64,000 nt of DNA from Kudoa neothunni (Eukaryota > Cnidaria). Positions 24,087 through 37,047 of the stretch are shown here, piece after piece (the stretch's first letter is position 1; each line of letters starts with the position of its first letter). The stretch covers positions 7,130,001-7,194,000 of the forward strand of contig OZ199839.1 of NCBI GenBank assembly GCA_964304625.1, read 5' to 3'. The notes under the pieces were generated by a model, which worked only from the letters and a program-made list of their open reading frames with translations, had not been told where the DNA came from and did no database searches. Position numbers and translations under genes: made by a program.

Positions 24087-25802
24087 TAGGAAACTAAATG
24101 AATGATTACCCATTAAAATTTAGTCATAGAGAGATCTTATTAAATTTGTATATTTGGTGTAATTAGAGCTCATACTTTTTTCTAATTTCCGCAATAACAA
24201 ATTTATTCTTTTTCAGTATCTCGAGAATTTATTCCCATGGAGAACTAAGATAGAAGTTGTCGTTCTCTTTTTGCCATGTAACGAAACGATGGCGAATAAT
24301 AAACTTAGCACTTAATAACGCAATTATTAACATAATTGGCCAAGGTCGGTTCAAACTTGGAAAAATAACAAACATTAAATTATTTATATAATCGATCTTT
24401 ATTTCAAATCAATTATAAAAAAATTTTAGATATTTAAATTTTGTAGAAATTAATTTTCATAGGTGTTAATAATATATGTTTCGAAGATCGATTTTTAATG
24501 ATGAATCGATTAACTTAAGGGTTTAAGCAAATCATATTTTGGATAAACTTGACCTCGATTAATTTCCGCAATAGACAGTTAGCTGTATCAGAATCGGTCT
24601 AACACAATTTATTTCATCTTCGGTTGAATAATTGTTGGCTGGGAACAATAAAATACGCCAGCGAAAATTTTTTTAATTTTCAATAAGATGTGTAATAATC
24701 ATTTCAAGAGATGCGCATGCATTAAATAATTTCAAGTTAACATTAACAGATTACACAGATTAGCCCATTTAAGGTTTGTGTAATATTTTATAGTTGAATT
24801 TAGACATGTTAAAATTCACATTTCTTATGTAAGGATCATAGGGTTATACGATATTTTTTAAATCCGTAAACCATATAATTTGTGCGCGAACAGTCATTAG
24901 AGTTTAAATGCAACAAAATTTTATTATTCTTTATATCTATATCAATTTGATATGTGTAAAAAGTTTTGATGGTATTACTTTTATACATATTCTAATTTAC
25001 ATGTAAGAAATTTTTGTTATTTGTATTAAAAAAGTAAAAAGTTGGAATGTAATCAATTTTTACATATGCCCATGTTCTTTTTATTAAGAAATCACCTTAG
25101 AGGTTAAAATCCATAAGAATAAAAGAAGATTCTCATACGTAAAAACATCGAATAAAAATTAAATTATGTTAATTTTTGTATTGATTATTTAACGGATCAA
25201 TATTTTATTTGAATCAAGTAAAAAATAGATTTCAGATTGTAAACTTCAATAATATAATAACGAAGATTTAACATAATACAAAAATTTAATTTGGATTAAT
25301 CATGTACGTTTCCCAAAATAGGAAAAACGGAAGTTATTATTTTCTAATTTTCAAATATCCCTTAACGGCTAACCATTGGATTCGCGCGTCCACCTCCCTA
25401 TTATTTTGTTGTAAAAATCTGTTAATAATTTGTGTAATTTCGCCAAACCATTAACTATTTTTATTATGTCGGCCGGGTAGATAATGCTTTTTTTAAAAAT
25501 GTAGATGAAATTCTGACGAATATACACAAAATATAACATGCATAACAACAAAATTTATAAACAAAATAATATAAAGATGGGCGCATGGAACTGAAGGTTA
25601 TCCTTTAAGGGGATAATAAAATAGGAAATCGATTAAATAGCTAACTCATTCCGTATAATATTAGGATTTTTGTCTATCAACAAACGTTTAACCTTTTTAT
25701 GATTATATTTATACTTATATACATCAAAACCAAGCTTTTTTCAGTAAGTCCCAACAATAAATAAATATAAGTAGGTTTCTGTGATCAAAACTTTGAATTG
25801 TG
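24087..25802. other. Intergenic, AT-rich
   Basis: About 1.7 kb without a supported gene or paired repeat ends. Confidence 0.4.
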
Positions 25803-25806
25803 TTAA

Positions 25807-26955
25807 CCCTCCCTGGACGATGTGGGGTCTTTCGAGACCCTATTTTTCGTAAATCTGTGTTTTTACCCATCAGAACTCTAAATTCTGACTTGTAAATTCG
25901 TGTAATGTCTTATACTTATGCGAATTTTGTTTGTATAAACTTTTGTAAAAAAGAAACGGCGTATATTATGGTAAAAAAATGTGTTCAATGTGCCGTCGGT
26001 CAATTAACTCACCTTAAAAATCATTTTTTAAGTGTAACATCAAATATTATCTTATTACATAGCAATAAAGTACTTATAATGGCACGAATAAACTAAAAAT
26101 GTATGGAGAAGGTTATAGTTTTTATTTCTCTCCACGTTGTATAAAAGGACTCCGATGACGTCAAAGAATAGTTTTAGGGATTCACGCTAGTACTTACCAA
26201 GACGTGCTAATTTTTTAATAATTTTGGCGATATCATATTGTTGATATGTTTTTATAATATTCACTAATGTTTATCATTTATTAAAATATAACGTTTCAAT
26301 GGATCCTAGAAACGCCCATACATATTTTCTTTCTACATACAGTATAATCATAATGGATTAAATTCTGCAACTTAGATTCATCTTTAAATATTAATTAGGA
26401 TGGCGCAAAAGTAATTGGGTTGAAGATAAGAATTAACTAATTTTTGGAAAATATAAAATAATAATAAACCCCCCAAAAATGAACACTAATTAAAATTTGG
26501 ATCATAACATACATTTTCATTCCGTTCAGTGAATTAGATCAAGTATAATCAACCAACCAACGTAGAGATTACCGAGGTCCAACCGTGTTGTGTAACCCAC
26601 GGGATGTGTTGTCGTTTGTCTTATTATTTGTGAAAATAATAACCGGGAAGCATTTATTTTGTTTCGTACTGATCGAAATGGATTTGAAATAGTTGTTTCT
26701 ATCTTATAAGCTTAACGATATAATGGAGTATGGGAGGCTATATTCGTAACGGTTATTGAAAATGTTCTTGAAATTTTATATTGATTCACTTATAATTTAA
26801 TTATTCGGATACTATTTTTAATAGTCACAAATATACTCTTTGTAAATATCAAAAATTAAGAGAAAATACAATCGCTATAATAGAAAAACGTCTGGGATAC
26901 CTTAGGTATCCCCATGGTTACACGCGTAAGTTTTTTGAGCGCGGTCCTTCGATGG
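25807..26955. mobile_element. PiggyBac-like MITE bounded by TTAA (candidate)
   Basis: The left boundary is TTAA followed by CCCTCCCTGGACGATGTGGG. The right boundary is CCTTCGATGG followed by TTAA at 26956-26959. CCYT-type ends with TTAA duplications are the hallmark of piggyBac. The right-end subterminal tract AAAAAACTTACGCGTGTAACC (read in complement) recurs at 54600-54655 next to another TTAA, supporting a family. A palindrome (GGATACCTTAGGTATCC) lies near 26896-26912. There is no transposase frame. Confidence 0.45.
26395..26421 (+). repeat. Mariner-type terminus (single end)
   Basis: TTAGGATGGCGCAAAAGTAA followed by TTGGG closely resembles the terminal repeat of Hsmar1/MADE1-type mariners. 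I found no partner end nearby, so this may be a solitary fragment. Confidence 0.4.
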
Positions 26956-27010
26956 TTAACTAACTAACTAGCTAACGATTTTTTATCGTCTAATGATTAA
27001 TGTAATAGAA

Positions 27011-27311
27011 CAGGGGTAGCCAAACCACGACTCGCGAGTCACATATGGCTCTTGAAAAATTAGATTCGGTTTATTGTTTCATTAAATTTTGCTCATAAAA
27101 TTATTTGGACATTTTGAAAGTCGTAGGATCATGCAGTTATCATGAATAAGAACGCATGAACTTAACATTAATCCGTCATTAATTAAAAATTTTAGACGGA
27201 ATATAGTACAATAACAAGCCCCGAAATATAATTTTTACTCCTAGAGGCTCCGAAAAATTTGAAATTCATTAAATGCGGCTCCCATATTTGAGCAATTCTG
27301 ACCACCCCCTG
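27011..27311. mobile_element. 301-bp hAT-type MITE
   Basis: Starts CAGGGGTAGCCAAACC and ends with the complement of CAGGGGGTGGTCAGAATTGC. Both ends carry TATGG plus GCTC or GAGCC subterminal motifs. The flanks TAATAGAA and GTACAGAA are a partly decayed 8-bp duplication. CAGGGGTGGCCAA-type ends are typical for hAT elements in many animals. Confidence 0.7.
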
Positions 27312-28255
27312 GTACAGAAATTACTAAATTTTCCACTCAAATAATTGTGATTATTCATAATTATTTAGCTAACAGAAAGTGGTCATATTTATTTTCTCAT
27401 TAAATTATAAAAATCACAAATACGATCTTGAGAAGTTGTGAAATATTTATTTAGATGCAAAAAGTAAATTTACAGATAAAGTAATAATAATTACAAAAAT
27501 TTTTTTCATTATAAATAGGAAAATTTACTTTACATTTAAATTTTTATCATATGACATTATGTCATATATCGAAGCATTAAAATAATTTCAAAAAGTTGTG
27601 CAATAATAATAAACATGTGTGATCAATATAACAAGCATAAGATTAATCAGATAATTTTAAGTATATAACTAACACAGCTATTAGACAAAATTGACAAATA
27701 TTTTAGCATTACATTCGTTATTCTCATATATCTTATAAAAACGCCTAATCCTTACATAAATTTAGTTTAAAAAATAGAAATGATTATTTTTAGTAGGAAT
27801 TATTGTTACGATAAGCGAAAGTTTACATAAATTTAAGACCCAGCATAATACCGCACAACTTTTTGTTGATCCATTCCACAATTAACTCTTGCTATAAAAC
27901 TCAATGTTAAAAAAATATATTATAATTACGCTAATTAATATATATTATTTAATATTTTAAATTAACATTAAAAAATCTCTTGAAAATTAGGAGTAGATTA
28001 ATTAGGAAGGTGTTTATTATTCGTTACTTCAACATCCGCGATGAATCATGAAATTCTTTTCACTTTAAATATTAAAAAAACAGTCAAATTTTCAAAATTT
28101 TTTCAAATTAATGATCACTTAGCAATGTCTACCAAATGTCTTTACACACATTGCATAACTCACAGACCACGTGATAAAATAAATGGGGCGTAATGGCCGT
28201 TTGATTATATTTCTTCCTGAGTATTCCAAACGTTGCATTGAAAATCAATTAAAAT
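27312..28255. other. Intergenic, AT-rich
   Basis: No supported feature apart from the AT-rich 5' flank of the next gene-like stretch. Confidence 0.35.
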
Positions 28256-29840
28256 ATGGCAACAATGACAAAAAAGTCTGATACCAGCGTAAGAAACTAT
28301 TGGAGTTACCTAGTAGAAGCTACAATGGAATGTATTCGACTTGCTTACGATACGTCGAATAAAAATGACACTTTAATGATGGCTATACCAAATATAAAGG
28401 AGAATAAGTGCGATAAGTTTGGTGTGCAGTTTGAGGAATTCAAATTTCTATCAACGATGTATGTCTGCATTTATTTGTGCAAAGAAAGAAAAATTATTTC
28501 ATAACGAGATGGATTGGTTTACATATTTGGATATATGCTTGAATAAGATTCCTGAATCGGATACAAAATTCTTCAGCTATTAAGGGCCCAACTACAGCAA
28601 TGTCAAGATGTTCATATTTACACATTCAATTTTATAACCAAATCGTCTGCTGACGAGCCAAATGTGATTAAATTGAATTCAAAAATAGATCAAATGAGTC
28701 AACTTTGAGGTATGTTGAACAAAAAACTATTGTTTCAATAATTTTAGAGCTCGAATACAACTTTCATTATGGAATATCAACCACACCAACAAAGAGTTAG
28801 ATGAGGCGTTTTCTTTATTAAAATCTGACACAGTATTTTTTGTCTTGTAGAAAAATTCCTCGCTTTATATATATATAAATATAGTTGACAATTAACCATA
28901 TTCGGTATAACGAGATGGTAACATCAGCCCAAAAAATTTCTACTTAATGATATGAAATTGATTGTGGCTCGTATTTCCAACATACCAATGAAAGTATCGT
29001 TTGTGAGAGATGGTTTAAATGAGGCTGACTTTTGACTTTTAGGTTGAAAAAAATGGAGAGAGTGTTCGGTCAAATTTTGTCGATATCGTCATGCCTAAAG
29101 CTATGACTCACGCTTTGTCACAGCCACCTCAAGATTTTTCAAAGACCTATATCAAAACTTTTTCGATTTTTCTGGTTCCTCCGTAGGTAGGATAATGAGA
29201 ACCCTCCCTGAGGGGGGTGGACTTCCTGAATATGTTCCAACCAAGGTGACGGTCATTGATCAACCCACAGATTCAAAGCCAGATGTCGAGTTCAATTGGC
29301 TTTCACAGCGTCATATCCCATTCTTATAGTATTTGAGAAAAAAGCTGTTTTTGAGTCCGACATTTTTTTTAAATCCTCATAGAATCACATTGTGCTTCAG
29401 GGCCGTTGGTTAAGTTTACTTTTTGGAAAGTATTTAATAATTTTGCGCCAACACTGTTAAATTCTAAGTATATTTTAACGCATATTTGAATAATTAGTTA
29501 CGAAAAAATCAAAACGAATGTCTATTATCGTATCTCTTCAACGGTATTTTAGCGTTGTTTTGTTAATTTAAAGTGTGCGCTTTGGTTCGTAGAAAACAAA
29601 ACCTACCTGAATACACTGATCAAACGGGGTCGAAAATTTTGTCACATGTCCTTCTAGCTTACAACGGTGATAATTTGAATAGGTTGTTGTGATGACGTTA
29701 ATTACTCTTTTTAGAAGTTCTTTATGTGCAGAATTATCAAATGTACGTCAGTCCGGTTGCTAAGCCTCCTTCAACGATTTTAGGCCCTGGTGGGGGTATC
29801 ACGGATTACCGAATACCTGTAACTGATTGTTTTTTATAAT
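28256..29840 (+). CDS. Uncharacterised multi-exon gene, possibly broken
   Basis: Several protein-like stretches lie in order on one strand. 28256-28460 starts MATMTKKSDTSVRNYWSYLV. About 28485-28565 reads NEMDWFTYLDICLNKIPES. About 28600-28690 reads VHIYTFNFITKSSADEPNVI. About 28750-28850 reads WNINHTNKELDEAFSLLK. About 28955-29025 reads LIVARISNIPMKVSFVRDGL. About 29045-29330 includes SVRSNFVDIVMPKAM and EYVPTKVTVIDQPTDSKPDV. 29705-29837 includes YVSPVAKPPSTILGPGGG. Composition is far from random AT translation, so I believe it codes or did. The joins are only partly splice-consistent and at least one looks like a single extra base. I do not recognise the family. A HORMA-type protein was considered but is not supported. 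Confidence 0.45.
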
Positions 29841-29889
29841 ATTTTAAATAAATTTAATTAAAAATAAATGTGAAATGATAATTGTTAAT

Positions 29890-29985
29890 CTCAGCAACTC
29901 CAACTTACAATCTGGTTGTAGATTTAATTTTTTAGAATCTGCTATATTTAATTATTCCCCATGCCAATAGCCATTTCCTTCTTAA
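29890..29985 (-). repeat. Partial copy of the TAATATTCAG MITE family
   Basis: In complement it begins GGAAATGGCTATTGGCATGG and continues with the AATTAAATATAGCAGATTCT tract seen in the other copies. It lacks the TAATATTCAG half. Confidence 0.55.
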
Positions 29986-31379
29986 ATATCTAATTACATT
30001 ATATTTTTCCAAAAAAAATTAATTTGGGTCAATTATTTTTATATTTTCAATAATTAAAATGTATTTTTAATCATTAGATTTTCCCCATTCTTTTTATGCG
30101 CATGCGCGCCACGATTTTTTATATTAAAAAATTTAAGAATGCCTTTAAAAATTAATCAAAAATCTATATATATATATATTAAATTTATAAAAAAATTTAA
30201 AATATAAAATGTACAACAAATTTCTTAATGTTTTGCAGATTAACATAATTTACAAACGAAATTGACTTCTAGTCTTTATCAAGGAAAATATAATAGTTGT
30301 TTGTTCCTTAAAAATAAAATATTATAATTTAAATTACTTACCTAATTTATTGAACTGTCCTGTAAATATATTTTGAGTTAAATTGTTGTTTAGGAGTTTA
30401 TAGATTTCATGAAAATGAATAGACTTGCTCCTGTTGTTAGAAAAAGCTCGCTGCCCACCCAAAAAATATATCGATTATTCAGTAGGGCTAGAACATTGGA
30501 TCGAATTTTATTTCGTTTTCTTTAGATTTTAGCGACCATCGTAAGCGAAAACATTTGAACATAGTTTATCCAGACAACCTTCCACTATGAATTTGTACAA
30601 AAAGAATCCTGTTAACATTTGTAACTAATTCTGTTTTTGACGCAATTTTTTTGATCTTACTTAGCTTTGTTTCTGATGGCTATATCCACACAGTATTGGC
30701 CACTCACAGCTTCCGCCACGCTTATCTTCAACCTAAAAGTACTTGCCTATTTACTTATTTACATTCGCATGCTCATCACATTCCGTTGACCAAAATACCA
30801 TTCCTATAATTAATTGTAACTCAAAAATAAGACTTTAATGCCGTTTTTTAATTTGTTGAATTTAAATTCTGGAGTGCACTTAACAGTCAGCATCAAAGAT
30901 AACCAGTAAATATAGATGTAAGAATAATTATAAGAAGAAGTCTTTATGTTAGTTTTATCGATTGGTGACACTTAAATAATTACTTTTACATTTATTAATT
31001 AGTCGTGAGACAGGCATTATAATGATCGTGTAAATAAGTCGAATATGAGTAAATTTTCTGATAAGCTCAATCCCTCATATTTGGAGTATATTTTTATTGA
31101 AAATCAATTATAATTGCAGCTAAATTAAAAGACGAAATTACACATAAATAACATGTGTGCGCGTTGTTATAATACAGAAACAAAAACTCCCACGAGAAGT
31201 TGATCCAAAATGTCACATTAATAATTTATTAATTTTTAATATTTCTATATGTTTTGAGTGGTAGAGAATGGGGAAATATCGAGTTAAAAGCGTATTGAGC
31301 AATTTAAATTTATAACGCCAAAAGTTGACGAATCGATTAATATTTTATTCAATATAATTAGCGTGATAATTATGTTGTA
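29986..31379. other. Intergenic, AT-rich
   Basis: No supported gene, RNA or paired repeat was recognised in this 1.4 kb. Confidence 0.35.
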
Positions 31380-32147
31380 GAACTCTCATGAATTATTTGA
31401 TTGTCTTTGCAAAGCTCATATCAGCCAAGAAGAAATGGATTTCGCAAAAAGTGTAAATAAGCGTGGCGCGCATTATCCAATTAAGTCGTATTTTTAGTAT
31501 TTCTCTCAAATAAAAATCGACGAAGAGGAAAACCGAATTCCATCCATGCAAAATAATGTCATCAAATTGAAATCACTAAAAAAGTAAACTATGACAACTT
31601 CAAAATTAAGTCATATTTAATTTTAAAAAATATAGAGAAGATTGTTATGGCACAATATGGCTAGAATTTAAAAGATTTCTCGCTGGATATTCGGAGATTT
31701 CGAGCAAACATATGAAAGTAATTTGATTTTTATGCGCAAACGCATTCAAAAATTTTGTAATAGCTGCTGAATTTCGTCGAAAATAACTGTGTGGAAGACA
31801 CGAATTCTAAATCAAATGATGAGATTATTAGTGCCGACCAACCAACATATCAACTACTTGAAGAATGCGTTTTAGCTTACTCGGAACGTAAGTTAATCTT
31901 TTGGTATCACTCGTATTCTATTAGTTAATCTATCTAGTACATAAAACCCCTTACGTTTCGTTAACTAAGATCAACGATATAAAAAATGAAATGCTTTCAA
32001 AACAACGCTGTTCTGACCGCCTCCTGACACATTCAACTCAACTACTCCCTAAGGGATTTGGAAATATTTCCTCATTCGATCAAATCCCTGATGGTGTCTA
32101 TAATTTGTACAATAAAGAAACATTAACTGCTAAAAAACCTAATTAAC
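31380..32147 (+). pseudogene. Gene-like remnant of unknown family
   Basis: Protein-like stretches separated by stops: LFDCLCKAHISQEEMDFAKS (about 31385-31455), EENRIPSMQNNVIKLKSL (about 31525-31580), then TYQLLEECVLAYSER up to a good donor (GTAAGT at about 31890). A GT-AG intron leads to INDIKNEMLSKQRCSDRLLT and FGNISSFDQIPDGVYNLYNK, ending at 32145. The final two exons are splice-consistent. The earlier part is interrupted several times. No recognisable domain. It could be a decayed gene or a real one with sequence errors. Confidence 0.35.
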
Positions 32148-33076
32148 ATGCTATCGTAGCAACTACTATAAAACAGTTCGCAATCATTTTAACTGGATTG
32201 CTTTTTGGTTGGATATATGAAATCAGGCATTTTTCTTGGCAAACCCATTAGAGGAGTTATTCCTGGCATAACCCCCAATTTTAATGTTTTATCCAGATAG
32301 ATGGCACTTTCGGTATAGCACTTCTCAGTTATATTCTTCGATGCAATATATCTACTTATGCATCTTTCAACGCATGTATTCTATAATTGAATTAGTAATT
32401 TTGTCTCCAACATCAATACATGTGAATTACCTCACAAGCGTTGAGCTTTGAGTGATTAAAATCCATTATACAATCATTAAAACAATGTTGACTTCATTTT
32501 ATTGGATGTGGCGTAGACTTCCTTGATCTAATTGGGATATAAAAATTTAAAAAATACAGCTACCATTGCATAGAATGCAGCTGCCTCATTTTGGTTCATA
32601 TCAACAAAATTTGACAAAGAGGAGTGGGGGGATTGAGTTGTTAATCAGCGCATGCGCACCGTGAAGTAAACAACCACGTGTTGGGGCTGAGTAGCGAAAA
32701 TTTAAAATTTGCGGATGTGCATAATTAGAAGATTGAGAACAGAAATATTAGCATGAATGCTTCGAACTTATGCGCACCAAAAAACGAGAATTATAATTAG
32801 AATATCATAATTGACATAAAGATATTGAGCTGAATGATTTTTATGACATTAAAAATTGACGATGGTAGATTGTTGGGGTCCAATTCTGTCGACTTTAATA
32901 ACAACTGATCATATTATAAGAAAGTTTATTTAAATTTTCTTTTCTAATTATACAATTTTTTATTTCTATGCACGACGGTTTGACGCCTAAAATTTCAATG
33001 CGACCAATCTGCAGATCAAGTGAAAATCGCAATTTTACAGACCAATAATTGAGGTGCATATATATATATATATATA
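32148..33076. other. Intergenic, AT-rich
   Basis: Ends in a (TA)n microsatellite at about 33058-33076, immediately at the mariner insertion point. Confidence 0.35.
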
Positions 33077-34392
33077 CATGGGGTGATCAAAAAGTATCGA
33101 GACTTTTTGAATAAAAAAAATATATACAAATATATAATGAATTTTTTTTAATCTCCTTCGAAATACTCTCCATCTGCATCAATACATTTTTTCCAGCGTT
33201 GCTTCCACTGAAGGAAGCATTCTAAAAAATCATTTTTATTCAGCGTCTTAAGCTGCTCCGTCGCATTCTGTTTTATTTCCTGAATGGAATGGAATCTCCT
33301 TCCTTTAATTTGGAATTTAATTTTTGGGAATAGAAAAAAGTCACATGGAGCAAGATCTGGCGAGTATGGAGGATGTTGTAGCTGAGGAACGTTCATCTTG
33401 ATTAAAAAATCTTGAATTTTTAAAGACTTGTGTGAGGGGACATTATCGTGATGTAGTATCCAACGTCCCGAAGAATGCATATGGGGCCGTTTACGACGAA
33501 TAGCATCCCGTAAATTCCGCAAAACTCCGAGGTAATACTCACTTGTAACTGTACAAGCTGCAGGTGCGTATTCATAATAAATTATCTCCTGGATATCAAA
33601 AAATACTGTGAGTAACACTTTAATTTTACTCCGAACTTGGCGGGCCTTCTTTGGTCTGGGCGACGATGGTGTTTTCCAAATGGAAGATTGAACTTTTGTT
33701 TCGGGATCATAACCATAAACCCATGTTTCATCACCTGTTACAATAAAATTCATCGTCTTTTGATGAGCGCTGAAGTAAATCTTTTGAAGTAATAAGCCGC
33801 AATTCTTTTTGCTCGGACGTGAGCACTCGCGGGACAAATTTGGCGGCAACTCTTCTCATACAAAGATCATTAGTCAAAATAGCTTGACATGATCCAAAAG
33901 ATATTCCAATATCATTAGAAATTTCTCTAATGGTAAGTCTTCGTTCGGAATCGATCATATTCTTAACATCATTAATCTTTTCGTGATTTCTGCTAGTTGA
34001 AGGTCGACCAGAACGATCCAAACTATCAATCGAATTTCTACCTTTTTTAAATCGTTTATGCCACTCAAACACTCTACTTCTACTCATGGAATTGTCTAAA
34101 AATGCTTTTTGAATCATTTCATAAGTCTCGGTACTGTTTATTCCCTAGTTTTACACAGAATTTAATACAAATTCTCTGCTGGCGGTTTTCTGACATTCTC
34201 GCGAGCTACGTCGGGCCGATTTCGCGATTAAAACAACTAGCTGCCATATTTTACTTTATTATCCATTCGTTAAATTATTATTGCAAAAATATGCGAATAT
34301 ATATTTTTTATAACATGCTATTTTTTAAAAAATATATCTTGGTCGTATGAGGAGATATTTAAAAAGTCTCGATGCTTTTTGATCAGCCCATG
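33077..34392 (-). mobile_element. Mariner element, 1316 bp
   Basis: Terminal inverted repeats CATGGGGTGATCAAAAAGTA and CATGGGCTGATCAAAAAGCA continue with TCGAGACTTTTT. Both are flanked by TA. The size is canonical for mariner. The transposase on the minus strand shows only two single-base frame shifts and about 90 percent TIR identity, so this is a fairly young inactive copy. Confidence 0.95.
33148..34196 (-). pseudogene. Mariner transposase (DD34D), two frame shifts
   Basis: Starts MSENRQQRICIKFCVKLG at 34196. It shifts frame near 34133 before ETYEMIQKAF, then reads the helix-turn-helix region (RVFEWHKRFKKGR, RSGRPSTS, RLTIREISNDIGIS) and VAAKFVPRVLTSEQK. It shifts again at about 33745 in a TTTT run, entering IVTGDETWVYGYDPETK, WILHHDNVPSH and YSPDLAPCDFFLFPKIK. 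The three catalytic Asp residues (in DETW, HDN and the final CD) are present, so only the frame is damaged. Both shifts equal one extra base. Ends EYFEGD at 33148. Confidence 0.92.
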
Positions 34393-34679
34393 TAGTATAT
34401 AGTAGTGCGTAGTACCCTTGCAGTACGCAGTATACATGTTCACGCGTGCATTATGTCAGATGGATAATAATGGCGCGCGGTCGTATTTTCTATTTAAAAA
34501 TTACATTTTCTTCCTAATATTAATGATAACTCGTAGATATTCATACAAAGTTGAATGTTAAACAAAAAACAACAAATATTGAATATGTACACTAAAATTA
34601 CTCGAAAATATGTAGTTTTTTTTAATAGTCAGCTGTTTTTATCATTCTTTTACGAACCGTGTCTTATTTTACGTGCGGA
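34393..34679. other. Intergenic, AT-rich
   Basis: Nothing recognised between the mariner TA and the fossil Tigger. Confidence 0.35.
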
Positions 34680-35900
34680 GATGTTCAATTTTGTTTTATT
34701 TTCTAACACAGATAAGTTATGAGCAAAAATATTTTCTCTTAATTTATTTAAATGTCCAACGACTCCATTATTTATTGAGTTAACATATTTACCTTTTGGA
34801 CCTTTAAATGAAGTAATTTCTTCTATATTAACCCATCTTCAGTTTGATTTTTTCAGGGATTTACTTCCAATCGAAAGGAGAATGCCTCCAGATCTACAAA
34901 TTATTAACAAGAATGATTTTTTAAAACAGTTATTGATTGTTTCTTCGCTCATTAATTTCCACATTTCTTTCATCATGTGCGTACATATCATCAAGTAAAT
35001 CCGGCGGATCATTATTTAAATTGTTATCAAAAATACTAATGGAATTAACAGCAACTGTATTTATCAAATAATTCCTTGATCTGATTGTTGCAACAGGCTG
35101 GTTGTTTTTTGTGGGGTAAAACACAGTTGAATAGTGGAAAAATTTAGCGTGGGATGAGCTGGGAAATTTTTACTAAATCATATGATTTTTCTCTTACACT
35201 GAGAAGTTTCAGCTTTTATACCATCAGATATTTTGAAAAAATAAAGTCTTATTAGTTTAATAGGGAAATGGGAGGTCTTTTATTTTACGCAAACATCAAG
35301 GTTTTTCATGATTGCGAATTATTAATAAGAGTCTTTTTTCTGGCATTGAGTAGATCGCAACAATTGTTACTTTCTCTTTGGATTTGTTTAGAACCGCGCA
35401 AGTTTTCCTCCACTTCAAATGCATAGCCATACATTAGATTTCACACAGAGATGTAAATTTAAATGATATTTTACCTTTTTTGCTTGTGAAATAGTTCAGT
35501 TTAATCCAAATAAAAAATATCCTTTGGATCATAATTTCCGATCAACTTTACAGTTGATCTTTCCAAGAGGAAATTATTTCAGGGACAGCATTCCTGGATT
35601 CGCCTATTAATTTGTTATTTTCAACCCAACTTTCGAAGAAAATCCTTAAAACCAACCTTAGAATCTAAAATGCGGAGATTATTTTGTCTTAAGGTTTCCT
35701 TGTTGTGATATAGGTCCTCGCTGTTACAATCTTCCAGAATACTGATTTTTAATATTATGCTTTTTGAGGAAGATTTCGATTATAATTCAAATTTCTCAAT
35801 GGTTTTAGCTTTTGAGCCACTGAATCTTTTCACATCGTCATAATAGTTTATTATTCTAACCTTAACATCTAACTATCGATACTTTCTCAGATTTCTTAAC
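34680..35900 (-). mobile_element. Fossil Tigger/Jerky-like transposase remnant
   Basis: Minus-strand fragments match pogo-superfamily transposases in order: a segment around NNLRILDSKVGFKDFLRKLG (near 35640-35720), then NAVPEIISSWKDQL, then a catalytic-region remnant NYDPKDIFY with ETELFHKQK (near 35470-35550). An acidic C-terminal-like piece includes DPPDLLDDMYAHDERN (34930-35124). Many stops interrupt it. It is a different and older subfamily than the 2365-4410 element. Its ends were not found. Confidence 0.5.
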
Positions 35901-36349
35901 TGCGTACTAACCATGTCGTTGGATTTAATTGGGGGATTTTTAGTGCGCAGTAAGCATGCAGCCAAATTTTCTCTGCCTCTGAGTCATATTTTCAAAAATA
36001 ATACCTCTTGATTAAACATGTTTAAGTGTTTGTTACTATAAATACCAACATTGTGAATATTTATCTTGTTTCCCTCGACTTTTCCTTGGATTGATTAATT
36101 TTATAATTTCATAGTTTAGTTATATAACCTAAAAACTATGTATTACAAAATCTAACGAAATATCTAAATGATTTACAAAAGAATATTAAATATATTACAT
36201 CGGTTTTATGACAATATTCTATTTGATAATTAACGTATTTAAATGGATAACTCTGACTCATATTAATGTTAGGCATATTTTTATCTAGATAAATTACATT
36301 ATTGCTCAGTAATTGCAAAAATACAACGAAAAATATAAAATTTAATATA

Positions 36350-36354
<5 letters not shown>

Positions 36355-36378
<24 letters not shown>
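36355..36378. repeat. (TA)n microsatellite
   Basis: About 11 TA units immediately left of a pogo-type MITE, consistent with TA target preference. Confidence 0.85.
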
Positions 36379-36380
<2 letters not shown>

Positions 36381-36662
36381 GTACAATCTCTTAGCTCGTA
36401 TAAATCGGAGTTCGACCAAAAATTTTGATTCAAAAACACATTTGAGTTCGAACACATCTAGAAAGGGTAGTCAGAACAAATCCAGTTGGAGCAAAAAATA
36501 TCATCCTATGTTTTCTTTTTCTTTTTTATATTTTATAAAAACAAAGTATGCATGTTATTTCGTAAATATGAATAAAAATAGTCATTTGATGCGCGGTAAA
36601 AAATTATTCGGAGTTCGAACGTACTTCTAGAACGATTATGGTCGACTTCCAAAGTTGTACTG
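36379..36662. mobile_element. 284-bp pogo/Tigger-type MITE
   Basis: CAGTACAATCTCTTAGCTCG at the left and the complement of CAGTACAACTTTGGAAGTCG at the right, each flanked by TA. The interior resembles the element at 15802-16204. Non-coding. Confidence 0.75.
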
Positions 36663-36664
36663 TA

Positions 36665-37047
36665 TTTTGAAATTTATTTATTAAAATAGTAATATAAGGG
36701 AATTAAAAATTATAACGATTAATTATTAAATTGAATTAAGTTTAAAATGTTTTTAATATTTGTTAATGAATTCATTGTTTTTGAATAAGGGGGCGAAAAA
36801 AATTTCGAGAAACAATGAGTAAAAATAATAGTACAAAATAAATTACAGCACAAAAACTATATCCGAGAATTTGTTGCTCTAAATTGCACAAAATCACTTT
36901 CAATTTTATACAAAAAAGTATTGATACCATTGGAATAATATAGTACAAATCACTGGGGTTGTTTTTTGTGAATTGAGTAAGTTTATTGAGTAGAAAACAG
37001 GAACTTATTCAAGAATTTATATCATCGTCTTCACACATTCACATATC
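36665..37047. other. Intergenic or 3' end of the TBC gene
   Basis: May contain the last exon of the TBC gene, because the exon ending near 37048 stops at a good donor (AAG/GTAAGATA). I could not identify the exon. Confidence 0.3.

Noticed and set aside
26950-26990. TAAC/CTAA tetramers as telomeric repeat
   Set aside because: Only a few degenerate units next to a TTAA insertion site; a simple microsatellite.
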